The position numbers and the translations under genes were made by a program. Source: Papaver somniferum (taxonomy: Eukaryota; Streptophyta; Magnoliopsida; Ranunculales; Papaveraceae). From it: a DNA stretch of 64,000 nt. The notes below the pieces were generated by a model, which was given only the letters and a program-made list of their open reading frames with translations, was not told where the DNA came from and made no database searches. The stretch is taken from the NCBI RefSeq assembly GCF_003573695.1, contig NC_039367.1, forward strand, positions 30,218,442 through 30,282,441. The letters are read 5' to 3'. Every line of letters begins with the position of its first letter. Within the stretch, counting starts at the first letter, position 1. This document shows positions 1-11,858 of the stretch, piece by piece.

Positions 1-1995
1 CAATGCATCAACTTGGCGCGCCAACTACGAATACTTTTAGAGAAACTAAAATGAAGAGAGACAAAGAAAATGTGCAACAGTAGTAGGATCGACCTAGAGA
101 AAGGAAAATATAAAACGGAATTAAAGAACAAGATAATAAAGAAAAATCTAATTAATTTAAAACATAAAATATGAAACCATCACATACTGAGACCATTCAT
201 TCGTCCACTATCACATTAAAACATCCTTAAAGGATATACCTCATAAATTCTTCATCTAAAATAACCTCAACAGCAAACAACATCCTACTTAGATCCTTCA
301 TTTTTTCTTCTCCTTCCCAATCTCCAACACTTGTTTTACCAAATCATGGTTTATAATTTTTTTCCAAAAGATTTCAAAGATTATCAACTTTCTTCTTCTG
401 AGCAGCTACAGATTTTATAAATTGTGTTAACATAACACCTAACTTTATATATTCTAGAGTTTGGGGGTTTTAAAATCTTTTAACATCACTGGTATATGGA
501 AAAGAAGAGGAAGCAAAACCCATACGTGGGTTTGGGTTTATGACAGTGGAGCGTTTCTTTGGGTCTCTACATAGGGCACCGATGCCTTGACTTAGAAATA
601 GGAGACAAATACCGTGGTTTTGAGCGAATGTGTTAGTCTAGATAAAACCACATAAATCTCTCCTCCCTTTAATGAAATAAGGATGTTATTAGATAGTTGC
701 ATTCTCTTCGATGTCAGTCTCATACTTGTGAAAACCCTGCAAAAACTAAAACATAGAGCAACAAGGTAAATAAAAAAAAATAAAAATAAAACAAATCAAA
801 ATGCCGCAACAAGAGTTATTTGAAAAACTTATGCATATGTTGTATGTACAGACTCAAAAGGAAGGGTGGGAAGCTGAGGCTGGGCGAGGGCTTGCTTGGA
901 TGGATATATATGCATGAAAAGATGAAAAAGAAGTATGCACGTTTGAATCAAACTTGGGGTTACCTGTTTACTTATAAAATTAACACTTGTCATTCGGTGT
1001 ATACTAAATTAGGAAGTAAATGCCACAATATCACAGAGAAATGACATAATCATGCAAGATTGGTATTATCTTTGGACTTTGAGAATGATGAAGTTGCCAA
1101 AGATTTGACCCTGAAAAATACAGAACTAGTTTATTGAGTTATTTCTTATACATCTTGCAAAAACAAGCCTTAAACGCAAGTATTGCAACCATATCCAAGA
1201 AATGGCAATATATATGAGAAGTTAGTGCGAAAACATCAAAACGTGAGATTTCAATGAAAGGTTTTGTTTTCATTTAAATCTTGTGGACATAAAATATTAA
1301 CCAACTAGGATATTCCAGTAGCTGGTTGCGATCCCATGAAGACTTGTTGTGGCATATTCGATTTATTTAATGTACTAACTAATTGTGTTGTTAGGTATAT
1401 TTTGTTATTGCGTGTTTTAGCATATCCATTTTGGGACAACGCAAATGCGTATTTCATTTTTAATATTGAACGATTCATATTTATCCTATTGTAAAACAAA
1501 TTATATTTTATATCAAATGATCCATGTTGGTCTATGTATCCGTTACAAGTGTGGATTTAGATGTGAAAAGTCATGGTATGTAACAAGTTGATGTTGGTGT
1601 ATGTTGGACTATACAAAGTTAATTATCATATGACAAGTTATATTATGGGACTAGTTATAATGAGTTATGTAACTAAGTCTTCTTGGATCCTGTCTTATTG
1701 TTTGCGTTCTCCTCAAATATTTAGTTTTGCGCAGATTTTCTCGAGACTTTTTGTACGAGGAAATCGAATAATATAATGTCAAATTATTGTATTATTCAAT
1801 TATTTTATGGAATAATCTTACTTGGCTTAAGCCATATTCCCCCGTATATAGATATAAGGTTTTTCTCAATATATAACATGTAAATTAACCAATCGTTTTG
1901 ATCTTTGTTACAGGTTGTGCTACAAGTTACGGGGAAACAATAACAATACCAGAATTATGGCAACAAAAATCTGGTTCCAGATATTGAGAGGCCTG
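1..1995. repeat. Copy A of a ~2 kb duplicated unit (left part beyond window)
   Basis: The sequence from base 1 to about 1995 aligns along its whole length with 3524-5515 (offset about 3523 at the left end). Many substitutions and small indels separate the copies, so the duplication is old. Shared landmarks include the block near 40-60 that matches 3560-3580, the AACCAACTAGGA block near 1300/4890, and the AGATATTGAGAGGCCT end at about 1980-1995 and 5487-5502. The left edge lies outside the window. Both copies hold remnants of one - strand gene. They could be a segmental duplication or two long LTRs flanking 1999-3523. I favour duplication because I found no TG...CA ends. Confidence 0.75.
336..736 (-). 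pseudogene. Exon remnant of an unrecognised gene (copy A)
   Basis: On the - strand a splice acceptor (TTTTTGCAG) precedes an exon that begins at 736 with GGTTTTCACAAG. It is the counterpart of the better preserved exon in copy B (3880-4259). Recognisable pieces are a segment encoding GFAS-like SFASSS residues and, further downstream, AAQKKKVDN. A GDWEGEEKMKDLSRM segment lies at about 275-330. In-frame stops and frame changes occur relative to copy B, so this copy is not functional. I do not recognise the family. The lysine-rich heptad-like stretch near the end suggests a short coiled coil. Confidence 0.45.
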
Positions 1996-1998
1996 ATC

Positions 1999-3523
1999 TG
2001 ATCGCTGTCGTAACACTTCAAAAATAATAAACTTTCTCACTACTCAAAATATATAATGAAGCAAGGAAAAGAAAGGATCATTCCCACAGAGAGATCTAGG
2101 ATTGTTATTCGGTTTCGATTATTTATGTCAACAACGGGGGGTTTTCTAATTTATATTAAACTAAAGTAAACTAAAACACAAACAAGAAAAAGTAACAAGA
2201 AAATCAATTAAATAAAGATATTGATAAAGGATTTCCATTTTCATTCATAAACAAGTTCTTGTATTAATAATTAGAATTGATATCTAATCTCTCATTATCA
2301 AAATCCTTAGAGTATCAAGAGAGCAAGTTACTCATTTAATTTCCTAAAATCATCACACTTACATGTAAAACGATGCAAGTATGAATACTACCTTGAGAAT
2401 AACCCGATGCCTTGCGCTAATCAATTTCAATTCCCAAAGAGCATTAAGATCTATGAAATAGGATAATCAATGCAATTGAAATACATTGCACAAAAAATTC
2501 AATAAAGGTCAAGTTCTACATATGATTACAAGGGTATATTACCACAAGCTATAACTATATTTATGCTACTTGTAATCAAGGTTATCGCTCGATGATAAAC
2601 CATAAATTAGCTATAGATATGGATGTGAGTTCAACCAATTCTAGACTTAACCAAACAAACATTCAAATCATATTGCAATATGTCAATCATGCAACTATAT
2701 TTTCAGAGAATCATGAACGATAAATATGAGACAAAAATAATTATTCAAACCAAAAAACATGTTATTTGAAATCAACTTAATCATTAACCAATAATAAAAA
2801 AATCTAGCAAATGTTAACGGAGTTCATAACAAGAATAAAAAGAAAGTATTCATGTCTAAACCCTATAACAAAAGTAGAAGAAGAGATAATAGAATGGTAG
2901 GAGTGGCCTTTGCTTTTATATCTTTCTCTTTTTCCACCAATTTCCAAATATAAACCTAAGAATAACCAATGGCATGCTCTCCAACCCATATTGACTTCCT
3001 ATTCTTCCTCCACACAACCCACTGCCCAATAACTTGGTTATGCTTGTCAGTTTCAGTGAACCAATAATTTAATTGCTTTCTTGTTCAACTGTCAGTTCTC
3101 TGGAACTGAAAGTGTATCCTAGCCTTCAATCCACCTCCATTCCACGACACTACTCACTCGTTCCCTTTAAAATCCGCATCCCATATATTCATTCAAATTA
3201 TACAACCCATTCATTGTTGTAGATTCTCTACAACACAGCACCAGCACCACAAACACATGAAAGAAAAATGAGAACTAGATTGTCTCTTACCTACCACGAC
3301 AGTCTACAAAGAGAGACCCTTGAAAACATGAAATATATTACAGCTGCGGAACTAAAATCTGACAGTGATATCAGGAAATATAAGCGAATTTCATAATAAG
3401 TGTGATATCAAATCTGGAACAGGGAGTTGTTTAGACTTTTCACATGGACTCTTTTTAAGTAATTCGAGCAATTAATTCATTTAATGTGTGTAAAGTTTGC
3501 CTTGAATAAAGGCCACCTAGTCT
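1999..3523. mobile_element. Probable solo LTR or other insertion between copies A and B
   Basis: This ~1.5 kb block separates the two duplicated copies and has no counterpart after copy B. It has no coding capacity: the short open frames on either strand match nothing I know. Its left edge, starting TGATCGCTGTCGTAACAC with a following purine-rich stretch and the phrase ATCATTCCCACAGAGAG, resembles the 3' portion of Athila-type LTRs read on the - strand. I could not find a convincing target-site duplication or the exact right edge, so the identity and boundaries are tentative. Confidence 0.35.
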
Positions 3524-5515
3524 CAATACATCAACTTGATGCACCAAATACATATATATACTTTTAGAGAAACTAAAATGAGGAAAGACAAAGAAAATGT
3601 GCAACAATAGTAGGATCAACCTAGAGAATGGTGAATATAAAGCAGAATTAAAGAACAAGAAAATAAAATGAAAAATCTAATTAAAATTAAAACTTAAACT
3701 ATGAAACCATCACATAAAACCATTCCTTCATTCACTATCACATTAAAACATCCATAAATGATAAACCACAAAAATTATCCTTCTAAAATAACCTCAACAC
3801 TAAACAACATCCTACTCGGATCCTTTATTTTTCCTTCTCATTCCCAATCTCCAACACTTGTTTTACCAAATCGTGGTTTATTTTTTTTCAAAAAGATTTG
3901 TAAGCTTATCAACTTTCTTCTTCTGAGCAGCTAAAGATTTTTGAAATTTTGTTAACATAGCACTTAACTCTATAGCTTCTGGAGTTTGGGGGTTTCCGGA
4001 TCTTCTAACATCACTGGTATATGTATAAGAAGAGGAAGCAAAACTCATACGTGGATTTCCGGTTAACTGTGGAGCTCTGCTTTGGGGCTCTCTTTAGGGC
4101 TCCCATACCTGGAGTTACAGAAAAGGGATTAATATATTGGTTTTGAGAGAACGCCTTAGTCTGGATAAGGCCATGCAAGTCTCTCCTCCCTATGATGAAA
4201 TAAGGATGATCTTAGACAACAACATTTACTTCGGTATAAGTTGCGTACTTGTGAAAACCCTGAAAAAACGAAAACATAGAGAAACAATATAAATCAAACA
4301 CATTAAAAAAAATATCAATAAAACAAATAAAAACACCGAAGAGTTGTTTGGAAAACTTATGCATATGTTGTATGTACAAACTCAAAATGAAGGTTGTGCA
4401 ATTGAGGCTAGGCGAGGGATTTCTTTGATTGATAAACACGCAGGAAAAGATAAACAAAAAAAAATCCTTTAGCTATTAAGTGACATGTGAGTATACTTGG
4501 TCAGTATGAATCAAGTTGTATGTTACCTGTTTACTTCTGAAATTAACACTTGTCATTCAGTGTATAGTAAAGAAGCAAGTAAGGGCCGCTAGATCAAAGA
4601 GAAGGGGCCTAATCGTTATAGGATTGGTATTCACTTTGGACTTTGAGAATGATGAAATTTCCAAAGACTTTGGCCCTGACAAATGTATAACTATTTTCTC
4701 ATACATCTCGAGAAAACAAACCTTAAAAGAAAGTATTGCTACCACATCCATGGATGCAAACGAAAAACCAACGAATAATGCACCAAGAAATGTCCATATA
4801 AATGAAAAATTATTGCAAAAACATAGAAATGTGAGATTTCAGTGAAAGGTTATGTTTTCATTTATATCTTATGCACATATAATATTAACCAACTAGGAAA
4901 ATCCAATTGTTTGTTGGCTGTGATCCATGAAGACTTGTTGTAGCATATTCTCATTTAATGTAATATGCTATTTTCATATTGAACGATTCATATTTTTCCT
5001 ATTCTAAAATAAATTATCTTTTATATTAAATGATCCATGTTGATCTGTGTATGCGTTACAAGTGTAGATTTAAATGTGGAGAGTCATGGTGTTTAACAAA
5101 TTGATGTTCTCGTAGATTTAATTATACTAAGTTAATTATCATACGGAAAGTTGATTCATGTGACTAGTTGTAATGAGTTATGTAACCCAAGTCTTCTTGG
5201 ACCCTGTCTTATTGTTTTCATTCTACTCAAATATTTAGTTTCTCTCAGTTTTCCTCTAGACTTTTTGTACTAGGAGATCGAATAATATGCCAAACTATTG
5301 TGTTGTTTAATTATTTTCTATAACAAGCTTACTTGTCTTAAGACATGTTCCCCATAGATATAAAGTTTTGCTCAATGTCTAATATGTAAATTAACTAATT
5401 TTTTTTCTAGCTGTCGCAGGTGGTGCTGCAAGTTATGGGGTAACAACAACAATACCAAAATCATGCCAACAAAAATCTAGTCCCAGATATTGAGAGGCCT
5501 AATCGATCCTCGGAA
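3524..5515. repeat. Copy B of the ~2 kb duplicated unit
   Basis: Second copy of the unit at 1-1995. It ends about 28 bases before the left LTR of the copia element at 5543, so the copia insertion lies just outside or at its edge. It is the better preserved copy and shows which strand was coding. On the - strand a spliced gene can be followed in pieces (3880-4259 and about 4560-4760). On the + strand, a frame of about 45 codons at 4338-4470 (EELFGKLMHMLYVQTQNEG at its start) is also partly conserved with copy A. Confidence 0.75.
3880..4259 (-). pseudogene. Exon remnant of an unrecognised gene (copy B)
   Basis: The - strand exon begins at 4259 after a clear acceptor (CGTTTTTTCAG). It reads GFHKYATYTEVNVVV, an in-frame stop, then DHPYFIIGRRDLHGLIQTK. 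After a frame change it reads SFASSSYTYTSDVRRSG and a charged stretch with AAQKKKVDKL. An upstream piece at about 4560-4760 includes SLEISSFSKSKVNTNP and is followed by a plausible donor. The coherent composition across two diverged copies argues for a once-real protein. The stop and the frame change show that this copy is broken. I do not recognise the family; it may be a transposon accessory gene or a host gene. Confidence 0.45.
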
Positions 5516-5542
5516 CAATCCTTCTCAATTTCATTACACGAC

Positions 5543-6433
5543 TGTTGCAACTGTAACAATAAAACTCAAAGAAGATGTTAGAAATAAATTTCTGAAAGAT
5601 AAATAAACACTCGATGAACGCAAACATATGAATGGTCACGTGTTCAACACGCTGTCCTTAACACAATAGTTGACCGGTATGCCTCAAGAATGAGTGATGC
5701 CTATACCCTGTGGTCAAGTTGTATCCAGGATAAAGCTACCCGTTGCAAGTATTGTTAGAACTACAATACTTTCCTACTCATACGAACTCAACAACAATGG
5801 CACAAAAGAAATGAAAAATACCACACAGAGGGAGAGAGACGAAAACAAGAGGATAGTAGCTCTTCTGGACACAATTTGCAAATGAGAAATTCATTTTCTT
5901 TTATAGGTAAAAAAGAGAGTTAATTCAGTGCATTAATAATAGAAAAATTAAGTCACAAATTATGACAGGAATTAATTAAAATCGTTTAGGAAATATTCTG
6001 TCATAATGTTGACATAAGTTATAAAACTCATTTTGATAAGTAAAATAATTTTCTCCCAAGTCATAAGCCCCAATTTAAGCAAATCAATTAATATACAATC
6101 AAAAAATTATTTTAAATTCTTTAAGATATTCAAAATAATTTTGACCAAAAGAAATAAATCTTGGTTGACATATGTCCACGGCGCAGGCACAAGCCCAAAG
6201 CCTTAGCAAGAACAAATATTGTCTTCCCGCTCGTACCCGCCCATCCATATTAGTAACTAAGATACTCAGCATATATGGAGGACATTTACCTCTAGTATAT
6301 CCAATGTGGAACTAAAAGTCCTCTTTCATTCACTCGTAAAAAAATGAGCAAGCATCCTTGGTGATTCATAGGTCACAAGATCAAATACAAACCAAGACTA
6401 TTAAACCAACATATAAACTCATTTTCTCCAACA
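5543..6433 (-). repeat. 3' LTR of the copia element
   Basis: On the - strand this LTR runs from TGTTGGAGAAAATGAG to AGTTGCAACA, with TG...CA termini and a short terminal inverted TGTTG/CAACA. It is 891 bp. It matches 10754-11624 with scattered substitutions and small indels, for example 14 bases (GTATCCAGGATAAA context) where the left copy has an extra GTCAAGTT. Confidence 0.88.
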
Positions 6434-6446
6434 ATCCCCCACTTGA
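6434..6446 (-). other. Polypurine tract of the copia element
   Basis: The - strand reads CAAGTGGGGGAT immediately before the LTR start TGTTGGAG. This is the usual copia arrangement for priming plus-strand DNA, and it fixes the LTR boundary at 6433. Confidence 0.75.
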
Positions 6447-7099
6447 ATGAAATACCGATAAAAATCAGAAAACGGAAAGCGAGAAATACCACATAGGAAA
6501 GAGGTGTCCATGAGGTCTTGAACCATTTCTTAGTGAGAAATTGTCGGAACTACTTGATGGACAGTGAACGCGATGTCTTGAACTACCATTGTTTGGTGTA
6601 ATCCGCGATAATAACCACGCATGATATTTCTTTAGGTGTTGTTAAGTTCGTGGAGTTGTGTCCTTTTTGGACCTGGACAAATCCCCTTTCTCTGAATGCT
6701 CTAGAGAATCAGCTCTATTCTCATAGGAAGCGACCCACTTCCACATTCAGATAGGTGAGTTCCATCAAGGGTGTTTACTGCTATACCCTACTTCAATCTT
6801 AAATTGAAACTATAGAACCCATTAAGACTTAATTGAAAGTCATCCTCCACATGCAGTTACACTATCACATCTACACCATAGAGAAGGGGCAGAGAATGAA
6901 ATTCTCTGATAGTGTTTACCTTGACTCACCACAAATTAGTTATCTCATTCAAAACCTTGATCTTGGGATCTCCAGTCAGCAAGGTTGAGTATCCTTCATG
7001 GAAAGTTTATTTAATGAGCCTAAGCCCCACCCCCCTCGATGCATTACTAACTATCTCTTTAGACAAACCTTTCGTCAAAGGTTGCACGATACTCTCCTT

Positions 7100-7460
7100 G
7101 GAATTTATCCAATCAATGGAAATAACGCCGATTGAGATTAGTTATTTTTTAGCTTTAGATATTATAGCTTGGATATTATAATGTATAGATATAGCTTGCA
7201 CAGGCCTATGCCAGAGAGGAATGTCTTCTAAAAAGCATCTTAGGCACTCGGCCCCCTCTCGTGCTTTATCTAACGTAATACTCTCAAATTCCATAGTAAA
7301 TTGAGCAAAATATGCCTGTTTGGAAATCTTCCAAAAACAAACACTCAAGCTAGAGTGAAAATATATCCACTCGTAGACTTAGACTCCTCTGAGTCAACTA
7401 TCCAATTTGCATCACAAAATCCCTCAAGGACAGCAAGATGCCTTTCATAATCAAACAAAA
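7100..7460 (-). pseudogene. Copia RNase H domain remnant
   Basis: On the - strand the sequence encodes LEGFCDANWIVDSEESKSTS followed by GYIFTL, the typical copia RNase H opening with its catalytic Asp. After a stop and frame change it continues with KQAYFAQFTMEFESITLDKA and EECLRCFLEDIP-like residues (7142-7348), the usual C-terminal half. The stop after GYIFTLA and the frame change make it non-functional. It sits just upstream of the 3' LTR, as expected for copia. Confidence 0.8.
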
Positions 7461-7559
7461 GGTAATAGAGTATTTTAGGTACCGTAATACTCTACTTAGT
7501 GCATCCTAATGCTCTTGCTCTGGACTACAAGAATTTCTACTTAACTTACTCACATTATA

Positions 7560-8716
7560 GGCAATGTCTGGACTCTTACAGTTCATTAAATTCATTAGAC
7601 ATTCTATAACTCTTGAGTATTCAAGTTAATATAATCCATTACCCTTATTTTTCTTGAGTATACAAGAAGAATCGTAAGGAGTACAAGCACGAATTCAATA
7701 TAATGAGAACGACTAATACTATAAACATTAGATTATCTTCTAATACTTATCCCTAATATCACATCATGAGGGCCTAAATATTTCAAGTCAACATTCTCAT
7801 TCATCGCATGGTTTTAGTGGAATTAAACACATCTATATTTGTATCAAGTATAAGCATATCATCAACATACAAGATACAATCACACAGGCATCCTTAACAA
7901 GTTATAAATATACTTGTCAGATTCATTAACAAAAAACCACTACTCATTATCACATGATCAAATTTTCTATGTCATTGTTTACGTGCTTATTGGAAAACTA
8001 TACAAAGATTTGTTCAACTTACAAAATTTTTCTTCACAACCTTTCACTACAAAGTCCTCAAATTTTTCTATGTAAATTTCTTTACCAAATTCACGGTTTT
8101 AGAAAATGCTATCTTAACATCCAACTGATGTATCTCAAAGTTGTTTATGGAAGCAATAGCGATTAGCAACTCAACAAAGGTAATTCTCGTCACAGGTGAA
8201 TAACAATCAAGGAAATCTACATCATTTTTTAGTTTATAGCCTTTAGATACCAACCTAGCTAGCCTTATATTTTTCCACACTTCCATATACCTTATGTTTC
8301 CTCTTAAAGACTCATTTACATCATATGTTCTTACTCCCTTGAGGTAAACTAGTATGCTAATAAGTCTGGTTCAGACGAATTTAGTCCATTTCACTAAATG
8401 AAGCTTCTTACCAGAATGAGGTTTTGGTAAATGTTATGGATTATTTACAAGTCTGGAGCTCAGACTCACCTAAGCATATTATGAAGTCAGGTCCAAAGGA
8501 GGTTTTGGTTTTAGTCCTTTTACTTCTCTTAGGCTCAATTTCTACTTCATCTTTCTCTAAAGTTAAAGTCTGACTGGTTGAAGGGACATCTAGGGGATCA
8601 ACACTTCTCTTACGAGAGTAAAATTTTAATGGAAAAATATTTTCAAAAAACACAACATCCCAAGATTCCAAAATAGTATTCACACCAATTTCAGAAATTT
8701 CAGAACTCACAACCAT
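7560..8716 (-). pseudogene. Copia reverse transcriptase and preceding linker remnant
   Basis: The - strand linker at 8441-8716 holds a KRSKRTKTKTSFGPDF segment, typical of the stretch between copia integrase and reverse transcriptase. Then 8068-8286 encodes ARLVSKGYKLKNDVDFLDCY and SPVTRI, followed by EIHQLDVKIAF, the fingers/palm start. The catalytic box YVDDM is encoded at 7855-7869. Frame changes between these blocks mean no continuous protein. The gap between 8090 and 7870 is heavily decayed. Confidence 0.82.
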
Positions 8717-8776
8717 AAATCTATATACAGTAATGTGATCAGGATACCCTATGAAGACACAATCAACAGTTTTGGG

Positions 8777-9530
8777 TCATATATAGGTTGTTTTAGGTTT
8801 AGGGATGGAAACCTTAGCCAAACACCCCCACACTTTGAAGTATGCAAAAGAAGGTTGTCTACCTTTCCACAATTCATATGGAGTTTTATCCGATCCTTTA
8901 AAGGGTACTCTATTCAGGATATAGCAGGATAAGAGGACAGCTCCCCCCCCCCCCACACACACACAAGTTTGAAGGCAATCCTGAACTAATTAACATGGCA
9001 TTCATCATCTCCTTAATGGTACGGTTCTTACGTTCAACTACACCATTAGACTGAGGTAAATAAAGAGAGGTAACTTCATGTATTAAGCCATTTTATGTAC
9101 AAAAATCTCTTATAAGAATTTTATACTCACCACCACGGTCAGACCTAACTGTTTTAGTGGTATCATTTAATTGGTTTTCAACTTCTAGTTTATATATATT
9201 AAAGGCTTCTAAGGCATCATCCTTACCTCTAAGCAAATATAAATGACAATACCTCGTACAGTCGTCTAAAAAAGTAATAAACTATTTCTTACCACCTCTA
9301 ATTTGAACGGATTTCAAGTCAACTAGGTCTGAGTGAATTAATTTTAAGGGTTTAGAATTTCTTTGAACATTTTTGCTAAAAAGGTTTTTCTAGCATATTT
9401 TGATTCTACGCAAATTTCACATTTGTGTTCTTTTTCCAAACTAAATTTGGGTATGCAGCTTACATTAGCTAGTTTATGCATTGACTTATAATTTAATCTG
9501 AGTCTACCATGCAAAACATTCAAACACACA
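8777..9530 (-). pseudogene. Copia integrase remnant
   Basis: At 9344-9529 on the - strand the GAG-pre-integrase/zinc region reads HGRLRLNYKSMHKLANVS and HKCEICVESKYARK. The catalytic core follows in broken frames. The RSDRGGEY block (second catalytic Asp) is at about 9129-9152, and a NGVVERKNRTIKEMMN block (catalytic Glu) at about 9010-9060. The C-terminal part at 8777-8962 includes TPYELWKGRQPSFAYFKVWG. A run of C/CA repeats (8940-8965) interrupts the reading frame. All hallmarks of a copia integrase are present, but the gene is dead. Confidence 0.82.
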
Positions 9531-9549
9531 CAAAATATTAAAAATTTTC

Positions 9550-10753
9550 ACTTCATCAATTTTCCTTTAAGCTTATATAAACCCTAAGTCATATAACCGA
9601 TGCCTGAAAAATCATTTCCCTTAGTTATAACAAGTTTTCCATATTTAATTAAGATCTTCAATCTTTTACCATCTACAACAGAACAAGATACAAGATTCTT
9701 GCATATGCCCGGAACATGAAAACTTCATTCAATGTGAGAATATTACAGATATGAGCTTCTGCTCGACCTTTCCCTTTTATGCAACCTATGTCGCAGATGA
9801 GTTACTCATGTAGAGTTTCTCGACATCCCCTGTCCTCTAATAGGAGGTGAACAGGTCTCTGTTTCAACAAACATGCTTAGTGGCTCTAAATTCCACCCAC
9901 CAATCTCTCACATTGTTTATTAAAATAACTTCCGACATTTTGTTACTAAACTCATTCTAGTTTCTTTCAACTAAATTAGCATTAACTTTCTACGTATTAA
10001 GATTTTTACGTTGTCTACAATTTACTGCTCTATGGACAGGAATTTACAAACATAAAAATCACCCTTAATTAAAATAATGGTAGATTTATATTTATGAAAC
10101 ATACCTTTCTTATGAGGACTACACTTAGAATTGCGTTTGATGTTCTCACCTTTGTCAGCTTTGGAAAGTTTGTGATCATCCACATGCGCGACGTTTTTCC
10201 AGACACCACATCTCACAAACCACAATCATGAATAGGAAATTAAGATACGAGTTTTGAATATAACATATAGATATAAAAACTTTGTTTGAATCACCGTTTC
10301 AAAAAATTCATAGTTATCCAATAAAACCCAATTTAGTCAACAACAAAATTCAGCTCGTCAGAAATTTTCAAGAACGTTTCTGTTTTGTAAATATCAAAAA
10401 AATAGTTTTAGAACTCCAAAAATTCTGAAATTTTGTGCGGTTGACTATCAATATGTTTACTACATTAGGTCAAAAGGGATCATCAAAATTCCTTCTAGGT
10501 TAAGAGATACATTCAAAACTCTACTGCTGACCCAAAATTTCATTTTGTTTTCACTCCACAATTAACATCCATGATTGTTGGGTGCAATTAAAAAAGAAAC
10601 AAGGATCAATAAAATAAACAAAAGTTCTTGATACTTATCTTTATAATGGAAATGATCGCTTTGACAAAACGGATGAGTTCCCCAGAAATTTTTGCAGGCC
10701 TTTCAACATCGTTCACTCATTGTTACAGACAGAAAAGTCTATCGTGTTAAGAT
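9550..10753 (-). pseudogene. Copia gag region, heavily decayed
   Basis: Between the pre-integrase segment and the 5' LTR, no frame longer than about 70 codons survives. The frame at 10022-10225 contains HKKGMFHKYKS, which may descend from the zinc-knuckle/linker area, but no intact CCHC motif is seen. The assignment to gag rests mainly on position. The stretch just inside the LTR (10700-10753) should hold the primer binding site, but no canonical one is visible. Confidence 0.4.
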
Positions 10754-11624
10754 TGTTGCAACTGTAACAATAAAACTCAAAGAAGATGTTAGAAATAAAT
10801 TTATGAAAGGTAAATAAACACTCGATGAACGCAAACAGAGGACAGAGTCACGTGTTCAACACGCTGTCCTTAACACAATAGTTGACCGGTACGCCTCAAG
10901 AATGAGTGATGCCTATACCCTGGTATCCAGGATAAAACTGCCCGTTGCAAGTATTGTTAGCACTACAATACTTTCCCACTCATACGAACTCAACAACAAT
11001 GGCACAGAAGAAATGAAAAATACCACACAGAGGGAGAGAGATGAAAAGAAGAGGATAGTAGCTCTTCTGGACACAATTTGCAAATGAGAAATTCATTTTT
11101 TTATAGGCAAAAAGGAGAGTTAATTCAGTGCATTAATTATGGAAAAATTAAGTCACAAATTATGACAAGAATTAATTAAAAACGTTTAGGAAATATTCTG
11201 TCATAATGTTGACATAAGTTATAAAACTCATTTTGGTAAGTAAATAATTTTCTCCCAAGTCATAAGCTCCGAATTAAGCAAATCAATTAGTAGATAATCA
11301 AAAATTCATTTTAAATTCTTTAAGATAATTCAAAATAATTTTGACCAAAAGAAATAAACCTTGGTTGACATATGTCCACGGCGCAGGCACAAACACGAGC
11401 CCTAAGCCCAAAGCCTTAGCGAGAACAAATATTGTCTTCCCGTTCGTACCCGCCCATCCATATTTGTAACTAAGATGCTCAGCATATATGGAGGACATTT
11501 ACCTCTAGTATATCCAATGTGGAACTAAAGGTCATCTTTCATTCACTCATAAGAAAATGAGCAAGCATCCTTGGTGACTCATAGATCACAAGATCAAATC
11601 TAAACCAAGATTATCTAACCAACA
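10754..11624 (-). repeat. 5' LTR of the copia element, truncated at its outer end
   Basis: This copy matches 5543-6411 up to AACCAACAT and then diverges. The ~22 outermost bases that begin the 3' LTR on the - strand (TGTTGGAGAAAATGAG...) are missing. They are replaced by the sequence of the exon remnant at 11630-11858. A deletion or recombination after insertion is the simplest explanation. Confidence 0.82.
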
Positions 11625-11629
11625 TACTT

Positions 11630-11858
11630 CTTTGCGGACTCAAATTTTTCATTTTCATCTTTCATCTCATCCCAAAGCTTATTAATCTCAGTCTCCAACT
11701 TTGAAGTATCAACCTTGACACGCTTGTTGCACTCTTCGTGAAGTTGAGAAACAACAAGGTCATGCTCAACGATAACCTTTTTGAGACATGTCATAATCCC
11801 AGCGGATTTAAGCTGGAAATACTGCATGAGCCGGTAACCGTACTCCATACCCTCGGAA
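11630..11858 (-). pseudogene. Orphan exon encoding a charged, helical segment; family unknown
   Basis: On the - strand a splice acceptor (TCTTTTGTAG) precedes GATTCCGAGG, and an open frame runs to the copia LTR junction. It includes GYRLMQYFQLKSAGIMTCLK, then ETEINKLWDEMKDENEKFES. The second half is rich in Glu and Lys with heptad-like spacing and probably forms a coiled coil. The frame closes a few codons into LTR sequence, so the real 3' end was lost. I do not recognise the family. No neighbouring exon is evident, so this is likely a gene fragment trapped beside the copia element. Confidence 0.4.

Larger units (their letters stand above)
5543..11624 (-). mobile_element. Decayed Ty1/copia LTR retrotransposon
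   Basis: Two direct ~0.88 kb LTRs (5543-6433 and 10754-11624) flank an internal region. On the - strand it holds, in copia order, a gag remnant, GAG-pre-integrase, integrase, reverse transcriptase and RNase H. All are interrupted by stops and frameshifts. The order integrase before reverse transcriptase separates copia from gypsy. A polypurine tract (AAGTGGGGGAT) abuts the left LTR, which is therefore the 3' LTR. No canonical initiator-Met primer site (TGGTATCAGAGC) is visible next to the right LTR. The right LTR lacks its first ~22 bases, so no target duplication can be recovered. The copy is non-autonomous and old. Confidence 0.9.

Noticed and set aside
4516..4845. 109-codon + strand frame in copy B
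   Set aside because: The counterpart in copy A is broken and the opposite strand carries splice-flanked exon segments, so this is probably a shadow; not fully excluded.
8937..8965. C/CA run as a regulatory element
   Set aside because: It is a slippage tract within the dead copia integrase.
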